Part shown: one piece after another, positions 28,386 to 37,748 of the stretch
Layout of the letters: the number at the start of each line of letters is the position of its first letter
Numbering within the stretch: the stretch's first letter is position 1
Source of the DNA: Sphingomonas sp. JUb134
GTDB taxonomy: Bacteria; Pseudomonadota; Alphaproteobacteria; Sphingomonadales; Sphingomonadaceae
Reading direction: 5' to 3'
DNA: 64,000 nucleotides
NCBI RefSeq assembly: GCF_004341505.2
Contig: NZ_SLYP02000001.1
Coordinates: 1,561,001-1,625,000, forward strand
The notes under the pieces: generated by a model
Told to the model about the DNA's origin: nothing
What the model saw: only the letters and a program-made list of their open reading frames with translations
Database searches by the model: none
Program-made: the position numbers and the translations under genes

Positions 28386-28528
28386 GTCGAGTCTCCGTCA
28401 GGGAAGACAATGCAACCCGCCGGCCCAGTCCCCAGTTCCGCCGCGGGGCTGACGCCTAGTAGCGGGCAGCCAGCGACCCCAGGTTGCGGACGTTGACGGC
28501 AGAACGCCAGCACGCCAGCGTACCTCCC

Positions 28529-29050
28529 ATGAAGCAGCTGACATTGTTGATGCTTGCGCTTGCTGCCGCCTGCTCAGTTGGATCGGCGGGGAATTCCTCT
28601 ATCGAGGATAGCCGTTCAAGGCAGTCCCCGGCGTCGTCGCAGCCGGCGGTCGTCCCGACAGGGTATGTCACCGATGCCGCCGGCATTATCGATGCCACGC
28701 GAGAAGAGGCGCTTTCCAAGCGTCTGTACGCGCTTGAACAGGCGACGGGTCATCAGATGGTCATCGTGACCGTCCCTTCGCTGGACGGGCAGGACATTTC
28801 CCACTTCACGACCGCTTTGGCCAACGCCTGGGGGATCGGGCGGGCAGAAAACGACGACGGCGTCGTCCTCCTCGTGGCTCCCAACGAACGCAAGGTACGG
28901 ATCGCGGTCGGCTACGGCCTTGAGAAAACCCTGCCCGATGCGCTTTGCGGCCACATCATCGAGGAGCAAATGCTGCCTCGCTTCCGGCAGGGCGACCTGG
29001 CAACGGGGATCGAAGCCGGAGCGACGGCCCTGATCAATCAGCTGACCTAG
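28529..29050 (+). CDS. TPM-domain lipoprotein
   Basis: A 173-residue lipoprotein. ATG 28529 opens a lipoprotein signal (MKQLTLLMLALAAACSVG). After a Ser/Gln linker, a TPM domain starts at TGYVTDAAGIIDATREE. Conserved features are HQMVIVTVPSLDGQDI, WGIGRAENDDGVVLLVAP and RIAVGYGLEKTLPD. TPM domains occur in periplasmic proteins and in YgcG-type membrane proteins. Here there is only the short anchored form, so it lies on a membrane facing the periplasm. Confidence 0.82.
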   Translation: MKQLTLLMLALAAACSVGSAGNSSIEDSRSRQSPASSQPAVVPTGYVTDAAGIIDATREEALSKRLYALEQATGHQMVIVTVPSLDGQDISHFTTALANAWGIGRAENDDGVVLLVAPNERKVRIAVGYGLEKTLPDALCGHIIEEQMLPRFRQGDLATGIEAGATALINQLT

Positions 29051-29196
29051 ACTCGGGATCGCTCGCGTCCCGTCCTCCCGATTGCCTGAGTTGCCGGCGC
29101 TGGTGCGGCTGCGCGCAAGTTCCCGATCCCGCTTCACAGCTATCAGCGCCCTCGTTACTGAGGCCGCCACGAATTGGGGCAGTAACTTCGGGGGGA

Positions 29197-30150
29197 ATGA
29201 CTTTGCGCACCGTGTGGATCAAGGTTCTGGCGTCGGTTTCCGTGTCGATGCTCGCCTGGGGCGCCGTCCCCGCGGATGCGCAGTTCGGCATGCTCGGCGA
29301 TCTCGCCAAGCGTGCGGGCGTCTCGATGCCCAGCCTGCGCAAGGAACCGATCACCACCAGCCTTCCCGACGCGCGCTGGGGCGATCCCAGCCAGGACGGG
29401 TTCGTGCCGCGGGAGCCCAAGCGTAACCTCGCCGAACTGCAGCGCACGCCCAATGGCGGCTTTGTCCTGCAGCCGGGCTATTACAGCTTCCACGACCAGA
29501 GCTACTGCCTGCACGCCGGCACCCACGGGCCGGGCAACGGCGACGGCTATCTCTATGCCCCGCCGCTGGGCGCGGCCAAGGATGCGGTGATCACCATCGT
29601 CCGCAACTCGGTCCAGCACCCGGAGATCGATCAGCACACCATCCAGGCGCTGCTGTGGGCGATCCTGTCGCGCGCGAAGCTGGAGGACATGTCCAACGAG
29701 CATCGCGCCGCCGCCGCCCAGCTGCTGACCCCGCGCCAGCTCGCCGGCCTCAACCGCGGCGTGCTCGACATGCTCTCGTCCGGCCCGATCGCCGACAACC
29801 TGCCGGCCGAGGTGCGTGCCGTGCTCCGGGCGGAGGCGGACCTGCGCCAGATGCTGACCACCCCCGGCACCAGCTACAGCGAGCTGGAGCGCGTGGCGGT
29901 ACTCGCCGGCATGGCGCCCGTGGGCGCCGGCAGCCGCGACGTGCCGACCGGCCGCTGGAGCCACCATCCGGACGGTTATTGGGTCCGCTACCTGCCGAGC
30001 AGCTACACCAATACGGTGGTCGAGATCTGGGTCCCCGCCGATGCACCCGGCGCCGGCAAGGAGTTCGACCCTGCCACCCACATCGCCGTCCCGGGCAACA
30101 CCGCGCGCCAGCGCCTCATCCAGTCCGGCCGCGCCTACCGCGCCAGCTGA
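29197..30150 (+). CDS. Hypothetical secreted protein
   Basis: A 317-residue protein starting at ATG 29197 after GGGGGG. The signal peptide ends at AVPADAQ. The mature part has a QPGYYSFHDQSYCLHAGTHG segment with paired Cys/His, then mostly helices, and a C-terminal YWVRYLPSSYTNTVVEIWVP strand region. I do not recognise a named domain. From memory, similar proteins sit next to polysaccharide or pilus genes in Proteobacteria, but no such neighbours are seen here. Confidence 0.65.
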   Translation: MTLRTVWIKVLASVSVSMLAWGAVPADAQFGMLGDLAKRAGVSMPSLRKEPITTSLPDARWGDPSQDGFVPREPKRNLAELQRTPNGGFVLQPGYYSFHDQSYCLHAGTHGPGNGDGYLYAPPLGAAKDAVITIVRNSVQHPEIDQHTIQALLWAILSRAKLEDMSNEHRAAAAQLLTPRQLAGLNRGVLDMLSSGPIADNLPAEVRAVLRAEADLRQMLTTPGTSYSELERVAVLAGMAPVGAGSRDVPTGRWSHHPDGYWVRYLPSSYTNTVVEIWVPADAPGAGKEFDPATHIAVPGNTARQRLIQSGRAYRAS

Positions 30151-30202
30151 CCGGGCGCGGCTCGTAGGGGGCGCTGCAGTCATCGGCTAACAGGCTGCCT
30201 CT

Positions 30203-30223
30203 CCCCTCCCTGGAAGGGAGGGG
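30203..30223. repeat. Short palindromic intergenic repeat
   Basis: CCCCTCCC-tggaa-GGGAGGGG followed by a G-rich run, a type of small palindrome I recall as scattered between sphingomonad genes. It lies in the 164-base gap between the secreted protein gene and the ArsC-like gene and could act as a terminator. Confidence 0.5.
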
Positions 30224-30314
30224 CCGGGGGTGGGTACCGCCGAGGCACTCGGCGGTCGCCTTTCTCGACCCTCGCGGCTACTCCCGGGCCAACCCAAACC
30301 ACCAAGGACCCGAT

Positions 30315-30662
30315 GTGACCGCCACCCTGTACGGCATCCGCGCCTGCGACACGATGAAGAAGGCGCGCAGCTGGCTGGAGGAGAAAGGCGTCGCCTTCAC
30401 CTTCCACGACTACAAGACCGCCGGTGTCGACCGGCAGGCGCTGGAGCGGTGGGTCGACCGGCTCGGCTGGGAGGCGCTGCTCAACCGCTCCGGCACCACC
30501 TTCCGCAAGCTGCCCGAAGAGCAGCGCGCCGACCTCGACCGCGACCGGGCAATGGCGATCATGCTCGCCAACCCCTCGTCGATCCGCCGCCCGGTGCTGG
30601 AGGATGGGGATGCGCTGCTGGTCGGCTTCAAGCCGGATGCCTATGCGCAGCACTGGCGCTGA
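30315..30662 (+). CDS. ArsC/Spx-like reductase family protein (YffB type)
   Basis: A 115-residue thioredoxin-fold protein. A single redox cysteine lies in YGIRACDTMKKARSWL, and the ArsC-type core follows, with LLNRSGTTFRKLPEEQR and SSIRRPVLEDGDALLVGF. The C-x2-M rather than C-x5-R context points to the YffB branch and not to a true arsenate reductase. The start is GTG 30315, since no in-frame ATG precedes the fold. It lies 49 bases upstream of panB in the same direction. Confidence 0.83.
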   Translation: MTATLYGIRACDTMKKARSWLEEKGVAFTFHDYKTAGVDRQALERWVDRLGWEALLNRSGTTFRKLPEEQRADLDRDRAMAIMLANPSSIRRPVLEDGDALLVGFKPDAYAQHWR

Positions 30663-30711
30663 TCGGCGCGAGTGACTGGCGCGCTGGCGCCGCACCCTCT
30701 ATTCCGCCCCC

Positions 30712-31578
30712 ATGTCCACCACCTCCTCCATCGAGCGCGGCGCGCGTCGTGCCGATCCCGCGTCGCCTCCTCCCAAGCGGCTGACCGTGCCCGCGCTCCG
30801 CGCCCGCAAGGGTGCCGATGCCGAGCCGCTGGTGATGATCACCGCCTATACCGCGCGCATGGCGCAGCTGCTCGATCCGCATTGCGACGTGCTGCTCGTC
30901 GGCGACAGCCTGGCGCAGGTGATCTACGGCCTGCCGTCGACCGTGCCGGTCACGCTGGAGATGATGGCGGCGCATGGTGCGGCGGTGGTGCGCGGCAGTG
31001 CCCATGCGCTGGTCGCGATCGACATGCCCTTCGGCAGCTATGAGGCGAGCCCGGCCCAGGCGTTCGAGAGCGCCGCACGGCTCCTCAAGGAAACCGGCGC
31101 CGCCGCCGTCAAGCTGGAGGGCGGGGAGGCGATGGCGCCCACCGTGCGCTTCCTTACCGAGCGCGGCATCCCCGTGATCGGCCACATCGGCCTGACGCCG
31201 CAGGCGGTGAACCTGCTCGGCGGCTATGGCGCGCGCGGCCGCAGCGAGGCGGAGGCTGCCAAGATCGTCGCCGACGGCGTCGCGATCGCGGACGCGGGCG
31301 CCTTCATGGTCGTGATCGAGGGCGTGCTGGAGCCGATCGCGATCGCAGTGACGGACCGCATCGCCTGTCCCACCATCGGCATCGGCGCGTCGGCGCAGTG
31401 CGACGGCCAGGTCCTGGTGGGGGAGGACATGCTCGGCCTGTTCGATCGCACCGCGCGGTTCGTGAAGCGCTACGAAGATCTCGCCGGCCGTATTTCGGCC
31501 GCGGTTGAGGCCTATGCGGGGGAGGTGCGGTCGCGTGCGTTTCCCAACGCTGAACACCTCTATCAACCCAGGGTTTGA
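30712..31578 (+). CDS. panB: 3-methyl-2-oxobutanoate hydroxymethyltransferase
   Basis: A 288-residue PanB of normal length with a slightly long N-terminus. It makes ketopantoate from 2-oxoisovalerate and methylenetetrahydrofolate, the first committed step to pantothenate and CoA. Signatures: [26 protein letters not shown] (metal-binding Asp), [20 protein letters not shown], and [15 protein letters not shown]. panC is not adjacent. Confidence 0.95.
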   Translation: MSTTSSIERGARRADPASPPPKRLTVPALRARKGADAEPLVMITAYTARMAQLLDPHCDVLLVGDSLAQVIYGLPSTVPVTLEMMAAHGAAVVRGSAHALVAIDMPFGSYEASPAQAFESAARLLKETGAAAVKLEGGEAMAPTVRFLTERGIPVIGHIGLTPQAVNLLGGYGARGRSEAEAAKIVADGVAIADAGAFMVVIEGVLEPIAIAVTDRIACPTIGIGASAQCDGQVLVGEDMLGLFDRTARFVKRYEDLAGRISAAVEAYAGEVRSRAFPNAEHLYQPRV

Positions 31579-31646
31579 ACGGCTTTCGTTTCCCTTCCCG
31601 CGCGGCTAGATAGCGCGCTTCGTTCGCCGCACGCATGGAGTAGGAC

Positions 31647-32369
31647 TTGGCGCTCACCCCCCAGAATAACCAGGCCTTCCTGCGCGAGGTCGACGAGGAG
31701 CTGCGGCGCGACCAGGTGGCGAGCTTCGGCCGCCGCTACGGCCTGTGGGTCGCGGTGGCGATCGTCGCGGTGCTGGCGGCGTTCGGCGGCTGGATCTGGT
31801 GGCAGCACCACCAGAAGGAGAAGGCGGCCGAACAGGGCGTGCTGCTCCAGCAGGCGATGGACGACCTGGGCGCGAGCAAGGTCAATGCCGCCACGAGCGC
31901 GCTCGCCAAGCTCGAGAGCTCGGGCAGCGACGGCTACCGCGCCTCGGCAAAGTTCGTGCAGGCCGACATCCTGCTCAACAAGCAGGACCTGAAGGGCGCC
32001 GCCGCCAAGTTCGCGGAGGTCGCAAACGACACCTCGCTTCCGGGCGAGTTCCGCGACCTTGCGCTCCTGCGCCAGACCGCGGCCGAATATGACACGTTGA
32101 AGCCCCAGGCCGTCGTAGACCGGCTGCGCGGCCTCGCCAGCAAGCAGAGCCCCTGGTTCGGCAGCGCGGGCGAGATGGTCGCGGTCGCCTATATCCGCCT
32201 GGGTCGCCGTGACCTGGCCGGCAAGATGTTCGGGGAAATGGCCCAGACCGAGAGCGTGCCGGAATCGATCCGGCAACGTGCGGTTCAGATGGCGAGTGCT
32301 CTTGGCGTAGACGCGCCCGCCTCCAAGGCGCCGACGACCCCCACCTCAGAGGAAAAGAACGCAGGATGA
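31647..32369 (+). CDS. YfgM-like tetratricopeptide membrane protein
   Basis: A 240-residue protein with one N-terminal membrane helix (LWVAVAIVAVLAAFGGWIWW, residues 33-52) and periplasmic TPR-like repeats. It is of the YfgM/ancillary SecYEG-translocon subunit type, which assists folding of exported proteins. The start is TTG 31647 behind GGAGTAGGAC; no ATG is available in frame. Its stop overlaps the ATG of bamB, matching the yfgM-bamB-der order known from other Proteobacteria. Confidence 0.85.
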   Translation: MALTPQNNQAFLREVDEELRRDQVASFGRRYGLWVAVAIVAVLAAFGGWIWWQHHQKEKAAEQGVLLQQAMDDLGASKVNAATSALAKLESSGSDGYRASAKFVQADILLNKQDLKGAAAKFAEVANDTSLPGEFRDLALLRQTAAEYDTLKPQAVVDRLRGLASKQSPWFGSAGEMVAVAYIRLGRRDLAGKMFGEMAQTESVPESIRQRAVQMASALGVDAPASKAPTTPTSEEKNAG

Positions 32370-33700
32370 GGACCAGCGCGAAGCTGATGACGGCCGTGGC
32401 AGCGCTTTCGCTGCTGGGCGGCTGCGGCATCTTCAAGGGCGATGGCAAGCGCAAGACGCCGATCCTTGGCGAGCGCGTGCCGATCCTGTCCGCGGAGAAT
32501 GACGTGACGGTCGATCCGTCGCTCGCCGCGGTGCAGGTGCTGCTGCCGCCCCCGGTCGCCAATGCCGACTGGACCCAGCCGGGCGGCAACGAGTCGAAGG
32601 CGATGGGCCATCTCGCGCTCGCCGCTGCGCCCAGCCGCGTGTGGACCGCCCGCATTCCCGGCGGCACCACCCGCGTCCGCCTGGGCGCCGCCCCGGTGGT
32701 CGCCGGCGGCCGCCTCTACGTCATGGACGTGGAGGGCGTCGTCCATTCCTTCGACGCGACGACCGGCGCTGCCGGCTGGACCGCCAACACCGTCAAGGAT
32801 GCCGACAACGGCAACCAGGCGGCGCGCTTCGGCGGCGGCGTGAGCGTCGGCGAAGGGCGCCTGTTCGCCACCAACGGCCTCGGCGACGTGGTCGCGTTCA
32901 ACGTGGCGGACGGCGCGGAGGTGTGGCGCGCCAAGCCGGGTGGCCCGCTGCGCGGTGCGCCCACGGTCGCCAACGACCAGGTCTATGTCGTCAGCCAGGA
33001 CAACCAGCTGTTCGCGCTGGCGCAGGCAGACGGCACCGTCGTCTGGACTCAGGCCGGCTCCGTCGAGAGCCAGGGCGTGTTCGGCGTCGCCGCCCCCGCC
33101 TCGGCGCAGGGTACGGTCGTCGCGGGCTTCTCCTCGGGCGAGCTCAACGCCTATCGCTACGAGAACGGCCGCTCGCTCTGGGCGGACAGCCTCTCGCGCA
33201 CCAGCGCCACCACCTCGGTCTCCTCGCTCGCCGACATCGATGCGGAGCCGGTGATCGACGCCGGCCGCGCCTATGCGGTCGGGCAGGGTGGCCGCATGGT
33301 CGCGCTCGAGGTCACCAGCGGCCAGCGCCTGTGGGAGCAGAACCTCGCCGGCATCTCGACGCCCGCCGTCGCCGGAGAGTGGCTGTTCGTCGTCACCGAC
33401 GATGCGCGCCTGCTTTGCGTCGCGCGCGGCAGCGGCAAGATCCGCTGGATGCACCAGCTGCCCCGCTACCAGAACGAGAAGAAGAAGAAGGGCCCGATCC
33501 TGTGGGTCGGCCCGGTGCTCGCCGGCAATCGCCTGGTGCTCGCCACCTCCGAAGGCCAGCTGGTCTATGCCTCGCCCGAGGACGGCACCGTCAGCGCCAC
33601 CGTGGAGGCTTCCAGCGGCCCGATCGGCCTGTCGCCGATCGTCGCCAACTCGACCCTTTACCTGCTCGATGACTCGGGCACGATCAGCGCTTGGCGCTGA
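32366..33700 (+). CDS. bamB: Outer membrane assembly lipoprotein BamB
   Basis: A 444-residue lipoprotein. The signal is MRTSAKLMTAVAALSLLGGC with the lipobox Cys at residue 20. The mature domain is a PQQ-like beta-propeller with repeated blade motifs, such as GGRLYVMDVEGVVHSFDA and NDQVYVVSQDNQLFALAQ. BamB is the scaffold lipoprotein of the BAM complex, which inserts beta-barrel proteins into the outer membrane. It overlaps the upstream yfgM-like gene by four bases and lies 18 bases before der. Confidence 0.93.
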   Translation: MRTSAKLMTAVAALSLLGGCGIFKGDGKRKTPILGERVPILSAENDVTVDPSLAAVQVLLPPPVANADWTQPGGNESKAMGHLALAAAPSRVWTARIPGGTTRVRLGAAPVVAGGRLYVMDVEGVVHSFDATTGAAGWTANTVKDADNGNQAARFGGGVSVGEGRLFATNGLGDVVAFNVADGAEVWRAKPGGPLRGAPTVANDQVYVVSQDNQLFALAQADGTVVWTQAGSVESQGVFGVAAPASAQGTVVAGFSSGELNAYRYENGRSLWADSLSRTSATTSVSSLADIDAEPVIDAGRAYAVGQGGRMVALEVTSGQRLWEQNLAGISTPAVAGEWLFVVTDDARLLCVARGSGKIRWMHQLPRYQNEKKKKGPILWVGPVLAGNRLVLATSEGQLVYASPEDGTVSATVEASSGPIGLSPIVANSTLYLLDDSGTISAWR

Positions 33701-33718
33701 TCGCTGCTGAAAACGGAC

Positions 33719-35074
33719 ATGCCGCTTCCTACCGTCGCCATTATCGGACGCCCCAATGTGGGCAAGTCGACGCTGTTCAACCGGCTCGTCGGCAAGCGCC
33801 TGGCGCTTGTCGATGACCAGCCCGGCGTCACGCGCGACCGGCGGGAGGGGGATGCGAACCTGCTCGGGCTCGAGTTCCGCATCATCGACACCGCAGGGTT
33901 CGAGGATGAAGACCCGCAGAGCCTGCCCGGCCGCATGCGCCAGCAGACCGAGGCCGCCGTCATGGACGCCGACGTCGCGCTGTTCATGATCGACGCGCGG
34001 GTCGGCGTGACCCCGCTCGACGAGGAAATCGCCCGCTGGCTGCGCGCCGCCGATCGCCCCGTCATCGTGCTCGCCAACAAGGCGGAGGGCCGCGCCGGCG
34101 AGACTGGCGTGATCGAGGCGATGGCATTCGGCTTCGGCGATCCGGTTCCGCTTTCGGCCGAGCATGGCGAGGGTGTGGTCGACCTGTTCGACGCGCTGCG
34201 CCCGTTCGTCGACCGCGAGGACGAGGAAGAGCCGGAGGAGGATCCCGAATCCCCCGACGCGCCACTCAAGCTCGCGATCGTCGGGCGCCCGAACGCGGGC
34301 AAGTCGACGCTGATCAACCGCATGCTCGGCCAGGACCGGCTGATTACCGGGCCCGAGGCCGGCATCACCCGCGATTCGATCGCGATCGAGTGGGAATGGG
34401 AGGGCCGTCCGGTCCGCCTGATCGACACCGCCGGCATGCGCAAGCGCGCCCGCGTGCAGGAGAAGCTGGAGAAGCTCTCCGTCGCCGACGCGCTGCGCGC
34501 GGTCGACTTCGCCGAGGTCGTCGTGCTGCTGCTCGACGCCACCCGCGGGCTCGAGGTGCAGGACATCAAGATCGCCGATCGCGTGCTGCAGGAAGGTCGC
34601 GCGCTGGTGATCGCCCTCAACAAATGGGACGTGGCCGAAAACGCCTCCAGCCTGTTCAACGGCGTCAAGGGTGCGCTGGAGGAAGGGCTGGCCCAGGCAA
34701 AGGGTGTGCCGCTGCTCACCGTCTCGGCCTTCAGCGGCAAGGGCATCGACACGCTGCTCAAGGTTGCGTTCGAGACGCGCGAGGCGTGGAGCCGCCGCGT
34801 GTCGACCGGCCAGCTCAACCGCTGGTTCGATCGCGCGATCGAGGCCAATCCGCCGCCCGCGCCTGGCGGCAAGCGCATCAAGATGCGCTACATCACCCAG
34901 AACAACACGCGCCCGCCCAGCTTCGTGCTGTTCGGCACGCGCGTCGACATGCTGCCGGAAAGCTACAAGCGCTATCTGATCAACGGCATCCGCCGCGAAT
35001 TCGATTTCGGCGCGGTGCCGGTGCGACTGAACCTGCGCGCGCCCAAGAACCCGTTCGACAACAAGGACGGATGA
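33719..35074 (+). CDS. der: Ribosome biogenesis GTPase Der (EngA)
   Basis: A 451-residue protein with two tandem GTPase domains and a C-terminal KH-like domain. The first P-loop is GRPNVGKSTLFNR (residue 10), the second GRPNAGKSTLINR (near 190). DTAG and NKAE/NKWD motifs are present in both domains. Der is essential for maturation of the 50S ribosomal subunit. Its stop overlaps the ATG of the TusA-like gene (ATGA). Complete and typical. Confidence 0.97.
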   Translation: MPLPTVAIIGRPNVGKSTLFNRLVGKRLALVDDQPGVTRDRREGDANLLGLEFRIIDTAGFEDEDPQSLPGRMRQQTEAAVMDADVALFMIDARVGVTPLDEEIARWLRAADRPVIVLANKAEGRAGETGVIEAMAFGFGDPVPLSAEHGEGVVDLFDALRPFVDREDEEEPEEDPESPDAPLKLAIVGRPNAGKSTLINRMLGQDRLITGPEAGITRDSIAIEWEWEGRPVRLIDTAGMRKRARVQEKLEKLSVADALRAVDFAEVVVLLLDATRGLEVQDIKIADRVLQEGRALVIALNKWDVAENASSLFNGVKGALEEGLAQAKGVPLLTVSAFSGKGIDTLLKVAFETREAWSRRVSTGQLNRWFDRAIEANPPPAPGGKRIKMRYITQNNTRPPSFVLFGTRVDMLPESYKRYLINGIRREFDFGAVPVRLNLRAPKNPFDNKDG

Positions 35075-35274
35075 TCGACGCCCGCGGCCTGCGCTGCCCC
35101 TGGCCGGCCCTGCGCCTGGCCAGGGCGCTCCGCCAGGGGGAGCACCCGGAGCCGTTCGAAGTGCTCGCCGATGATCCCAATGCCGAACGCGAGATGCGTG
35201 CCGTGGCCGAGGCCGCCGGCCGCCGCCTGATCCGCCTCGCCGACGCACGGTTCGAAGTCCGTCCCGCCGCCTGA
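35071..35274 (+). CDS. TusA/SirA-like sulfur-carrier family protein
   Basis: A 67-residue protein with [18 protein letters not shown] at the N-terminus. The CPxP cysteine, which carries persulfide sulfur in TusA, is intact. Slightly short for TusA (about 80). Translationally coupled to der by an ATGA overlap. It could serve tRNA thiolation or another sulfur transfer route; the partner is not visible here. Confidence 0.85.
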   Translation: MIDARGLRCPWPALRLARALRQGEHPEPFEVLADDPNAEREMRAVAEAAGRRLIRLADARFEVRPAA

Positions 35275-35419
35275 GCCGCGGCGGATTGCCACCGGCGACC
35301 CGCTGGCGTACCATCACCCCGTTCTCGGGAGTTTTCGAAATGATCCAGCGTCACCGCTAAGGCGGCAAAACCTGCGCCAGCGGAGCGATCCGCCGACCGG
35401 ACTCTGTTTCGAGAACATC

Positions 35420-36199
35420 ATGCAACGACTGAAGAACAAGACGTGCGTCGTCACCGGCGCTGCGCGTGGCATCGGCCGCGCCATCGCCGCCCGCTTTCAC
35501 GACGAAGGGGCGATCGTCATCGCGACCGACATCGACGCCGCCATGGGGGCGGTTGCGGCCGCCGAAATCGGCTGCCGGTTCGAACCCCTTGACGTGCGCG
35601 AGGAAGGCGACTGGGCGCGGCTGGCCGGCATCGTCCCGGTGGCCGATGTGGTGGTCAACAATGCCGGCATCACCGGGTTCGAGGCGGGCATGGTGCCCCA
35701 CGACCCCGAACACGCCAGCCTCGCCGACTGGCGTGCGGTGCATCGCGTCAATCTCGACGGCACCTTTCTCGGCTGCCGCTACGCGATCGGCGCGATGAAG
35801 GGGGCGGGAAGGGGCTCGATCCTCAACATCTCCTCGCGCTCGGGACTGGTCGGCATCCCGGGTGCGGCCGCTTATGCTTCGTCCAAGGCGGCGATCCGCA
35901 ACCACAGCAAGACGGTGGCGCTCTATTGCGCGCAGCAGGGCTGGCAGATCCGCTGCAACTCGATCCACCCGGCCGCCATCCTCACCCCGATCTGGGAGCC
36001 GATGCTCGGCAGCGGCCCCGATCGCGAGGCGAGGATGCAGGCGTTGGTGGCCGACACCCCGCTCAAGCGCTTCGGCATGCCCGACGAAGTCGCCGCGATC
36101 GCGGTGACGCTCGCCTCGGACGAGGCGACCTACGTGACTGGCACCGAGATCCACGTCGACGGCGGCCTGCTGGCAGGGTCCGCCGCTTCCCCCGGCTGA
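35420..36199 (+). CDS. SDR family oxidoreductase
   Basis: A 259-residue classical SDR. The cofactor motif is [17 protein letters not shown], the NNAG is in [11 protein letters not shown], the catalytic Ser is in LNISSRSG and the Tyr/Lys in [13 protein letters not shown]. The C-terminal [13 protein letters not shown] closes the fold. An Asp after the second strand (ATDID) suggests preference for NAD. The substrate is unknown. It stands alone and converges on the NmrA-like gene. Confidence 0.87.
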   Translation: MQRLKNKTCVVTGAARGIGRAIAARFHDEGAIVIATDIDAAMGAVAAAEIGCRFEPLDVREEGDWARLAGIVPVADVVVNNAGITGFEAGMVPHDPEHASLADWRAVHRVNLDGTFLGCRYAIGAMKGAGRGSILNISSRSGLVGIPGAAAYASSKAAIRNHSKTVALYCAQQGWQIRCNSIHPAAILTPIWEPMLGSGPDREARMQALVADTPLKRFGMPDEVAAIAVTLASDEATYVTGTEIHVDGGLLAGSAASPG

Positions 36200-36204
36200 C
36201 CGCA

Positions 36205-36234
36205 GCGGCGGGCGCGGCCGACCGCGCCCGCCGC
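36205..36234. terminator. Bidirectional terminator between convergent genes
   Basis: GCGGCGGGCGCGG pairs with CCGCGCCCGCCGC (13 bp, loop ccga), followed by ctttgg. It sits between the stops of the SDR and NmrA-like genes. Confidence 0.7.
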
Positions 36235-36241
36235 CTTTGGC

Positions 36242-37180
36242 CTAGCCGCGACCACCTCCCGCCGGGCGGTGCTGCCGCAGCCAGCCGGCGACATCGGTGA
36301 CGGCGATCCCCTGCGCTGCGTTGAACGTCCGCTCCCGGTCCCAGGCGACCCCGGTATCGCGTGCGAACGCCAGCCGGTAGGCGCGCATGCCGTCCCCCGG
36401 ATGCGCCGCCGCGTCCGCACGAAGCTGCTCCATGCTCCAGAGCACGCGCTCCACCGGCCGCTCCAGATGCGCCTCCACCCGGTCCGCCAGCTCGGCATAG
36501 GAGACGGTGTCGCCCGCCACGTATACGACCTGATCGTCCAGCCGCGGCTGATGCGCCAGGATCGCTGCCGTCAACCGGCCGATGTCCTCAGGCGTGGTCA
36601 CCGTCAGCCGATGCTCCCAGCTGCCGAGCGCATGCACCCGGTCATGCTCCAGGTCGACCAGCCCGAACGCTGGCTCGAACAGGAAGCTGGTGAACATGCC
36701 CGTCGAAACGATTGTCCAGCGCGTGCGCGACTGGCCGCGCAGCAGGTCGCGCACATCGGCCTGCTCGTCGAACACCGGCTGGCCGCTGCCGCGTCCCACC
36801 ACGTCATAGTCGACGCCGAACTGCCAGGGCACGTATCGCTCCACTCCTGCCTTCAGCACGGCCGCGGTGATCCTGCGCTGGGTGCCGGGCCCGCCGACGA
36901 ACCCCGTGCAGCAGATCACGGTGTCGAAGCGCGCAAACACCGCGGCAAGCGCGTCCTCCGTCTCCGTCGCCAGGTCCGCGCGAACGATGTCGATGCCCAG
37001 GCTGTGCAACCGTGCCTCGATCCGCTCCTCGGCGGCAGGGTCCTGCCGGGGCCGCAGCAGCACGCTCAGCGTGCGTCCGTCCGCCGTGCGCCGGTCGGCG
37101 AGCGCCTCCAGCATCGCCATGCCCAGTTCGCCCGCGCCGAGGACGAGCGTGGCATCGGTCTTGGGTTCGGTGTCGTGCAT
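36242..37180 (-). CDS. NmrA-like NAD(P)-binding family protein
   Basis: A 312-residue atypical SDR. The nucleotide-binding motif is LVLGAGELGMAMLEAL, and PWQFGVDYDVVGRG is typical of the isoflavone-reductase/NmrA group. The classical YxxxK is not evident, as in NmrA redox sensors. ATG 37180 has GGAGGA upstream; a frame extending to 37231 is not needed. It is divergent from an HxlR regulator 65 bases away, which is the usual arrangement of a regulator and its target. Confidence 0.83.
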   Translation of the reverse strand: MHDTEPKTDATLVLGAGELGMAMLEALADRRTADGRTLSVLLRPRQDPAAEERIEARLHSLGIDIVRADLATETEDALAAVFARFDTVICCTGFVGGPGTQRRITAAVLKAGVERYVPWQFGVDYDVVGRGSGQPVFDEQADVRDLLRGQSRTRWTIVSTGMFTSFLFEPAFGLVDLEHDRVHALGSWEHRLTVTTPEDIGRLTAAILAHQPRLDDQVVYVAGDTVSYAELADRVEAHLERPVERVLWSMEQLRADAAAHPGDGMRAYRLAFARDTGVAWDRERTFNAAQGIAVTDVAGWLRQHRPAGGGRG

Positions 37181-37245
37181 TCGTATCTCCTCCAAAGGGG
37201 AGGGGGAGATGGCCCGCCGATCCGCGAGCAAAAGAAGGCACAGGC

Positions 37246-37674
37246 GTGATACCGCAGCCGAAAAGCAGCTTCGAAGACGTGATCGCCCAATCGCAGGCGG
37301 CCTGTGCGGCGCTGAGCGACGCGGACGATGGCCTGAAGCGGGAGGTGCTGGCCCATGCCGGCAACCGCTGGTCGCTGGGCATCGTCCATGCGCTGGGGGT
37401 CGCGGGAACGCTTCGCCACGCGGAACTTGCCCGGCGGCTGGACGGGGTCACCCAGCGCATGCTCACCCGCACCCTGCGCCAGCTGGAGCGCGACGGACTG
37501 ATCGCCCGCCACGACTATCGGGAGGTGCCGCCGCGGGTCGACTATCGGCTGACGGAGCTTGGGCGCGGGCTGCTGGTGGGCATGCTGCCGCTCTGGACCT
37601 GGGTGATCGACAACGCAGACGCGTTTCGAGCCGCCCGACGCCGATTCGACGGCGCGGATGCGGACCAGGGCTGA
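37246..37674 (+). CDS. HxlR family transcriptional regulator
   Basis: A 142-residue winged-helix protein. The signature runs GNRWSLGIVHAL, LRHAELARRLDGVTQRMLTRTL, RDGLIARHDYREVPPRVDY and LTELGRGLL. GTG 37246 is chosen because AAGG lies about six bases upstream. The usual cysteine before the HTH is at an atypical place (AACAAL, near residue 20). It probably controls the divergent NmrA-like gene and itself. Confidence 0.88.
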   Translation: MIPQPKSSFEDVIAQSQAACAALSDADDGLKREVLAHAGNRWSLGIVHALGVAGTLRHAELARRLDGVTQRMLTRTLRQLERDGLIARHDYREVPPRVDYRLTELGRGLLVGMLPLWTWVIDNADAFRAARRRFDGADADQG

Positions 37675-37699
37675 GCCAATCCCTCCGCGCACAAAAAAA

Positions 37700-37721
37700 G
37701 GGCCGGCGTCGCCGCCGGCCC
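37700..37721. terminator. Terminator between hxlR-type gene and bfr
   Basis: GGGCCGGC pairs with GCCGGCCC, preceded on the plus strand by seven A. On the minus strand this is a hairpin followed by a U-run, a good intrinsic terminator for bfr; it may also stop the plus-strand gene. Confidence 0.75.
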
Positions 37722-37748
37722 CATCTTTTCGGAAACGGGTAGGGAGGC

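Noticed and set aside
34384..34397. Second ATCGAGTGGGAATG sequence resembling the guaA end
   Set aside because: It is normal coding sequence of der (I-E-W-E-W-E-G) and continues in frame, so it is chance similarity and not an att site.
32285..35317. Minus-strand 1010-codon open frame opposite yfgM-bamB-der
   Set aside because: It is antisense to three well-identified genes and has no recognisable protein features.
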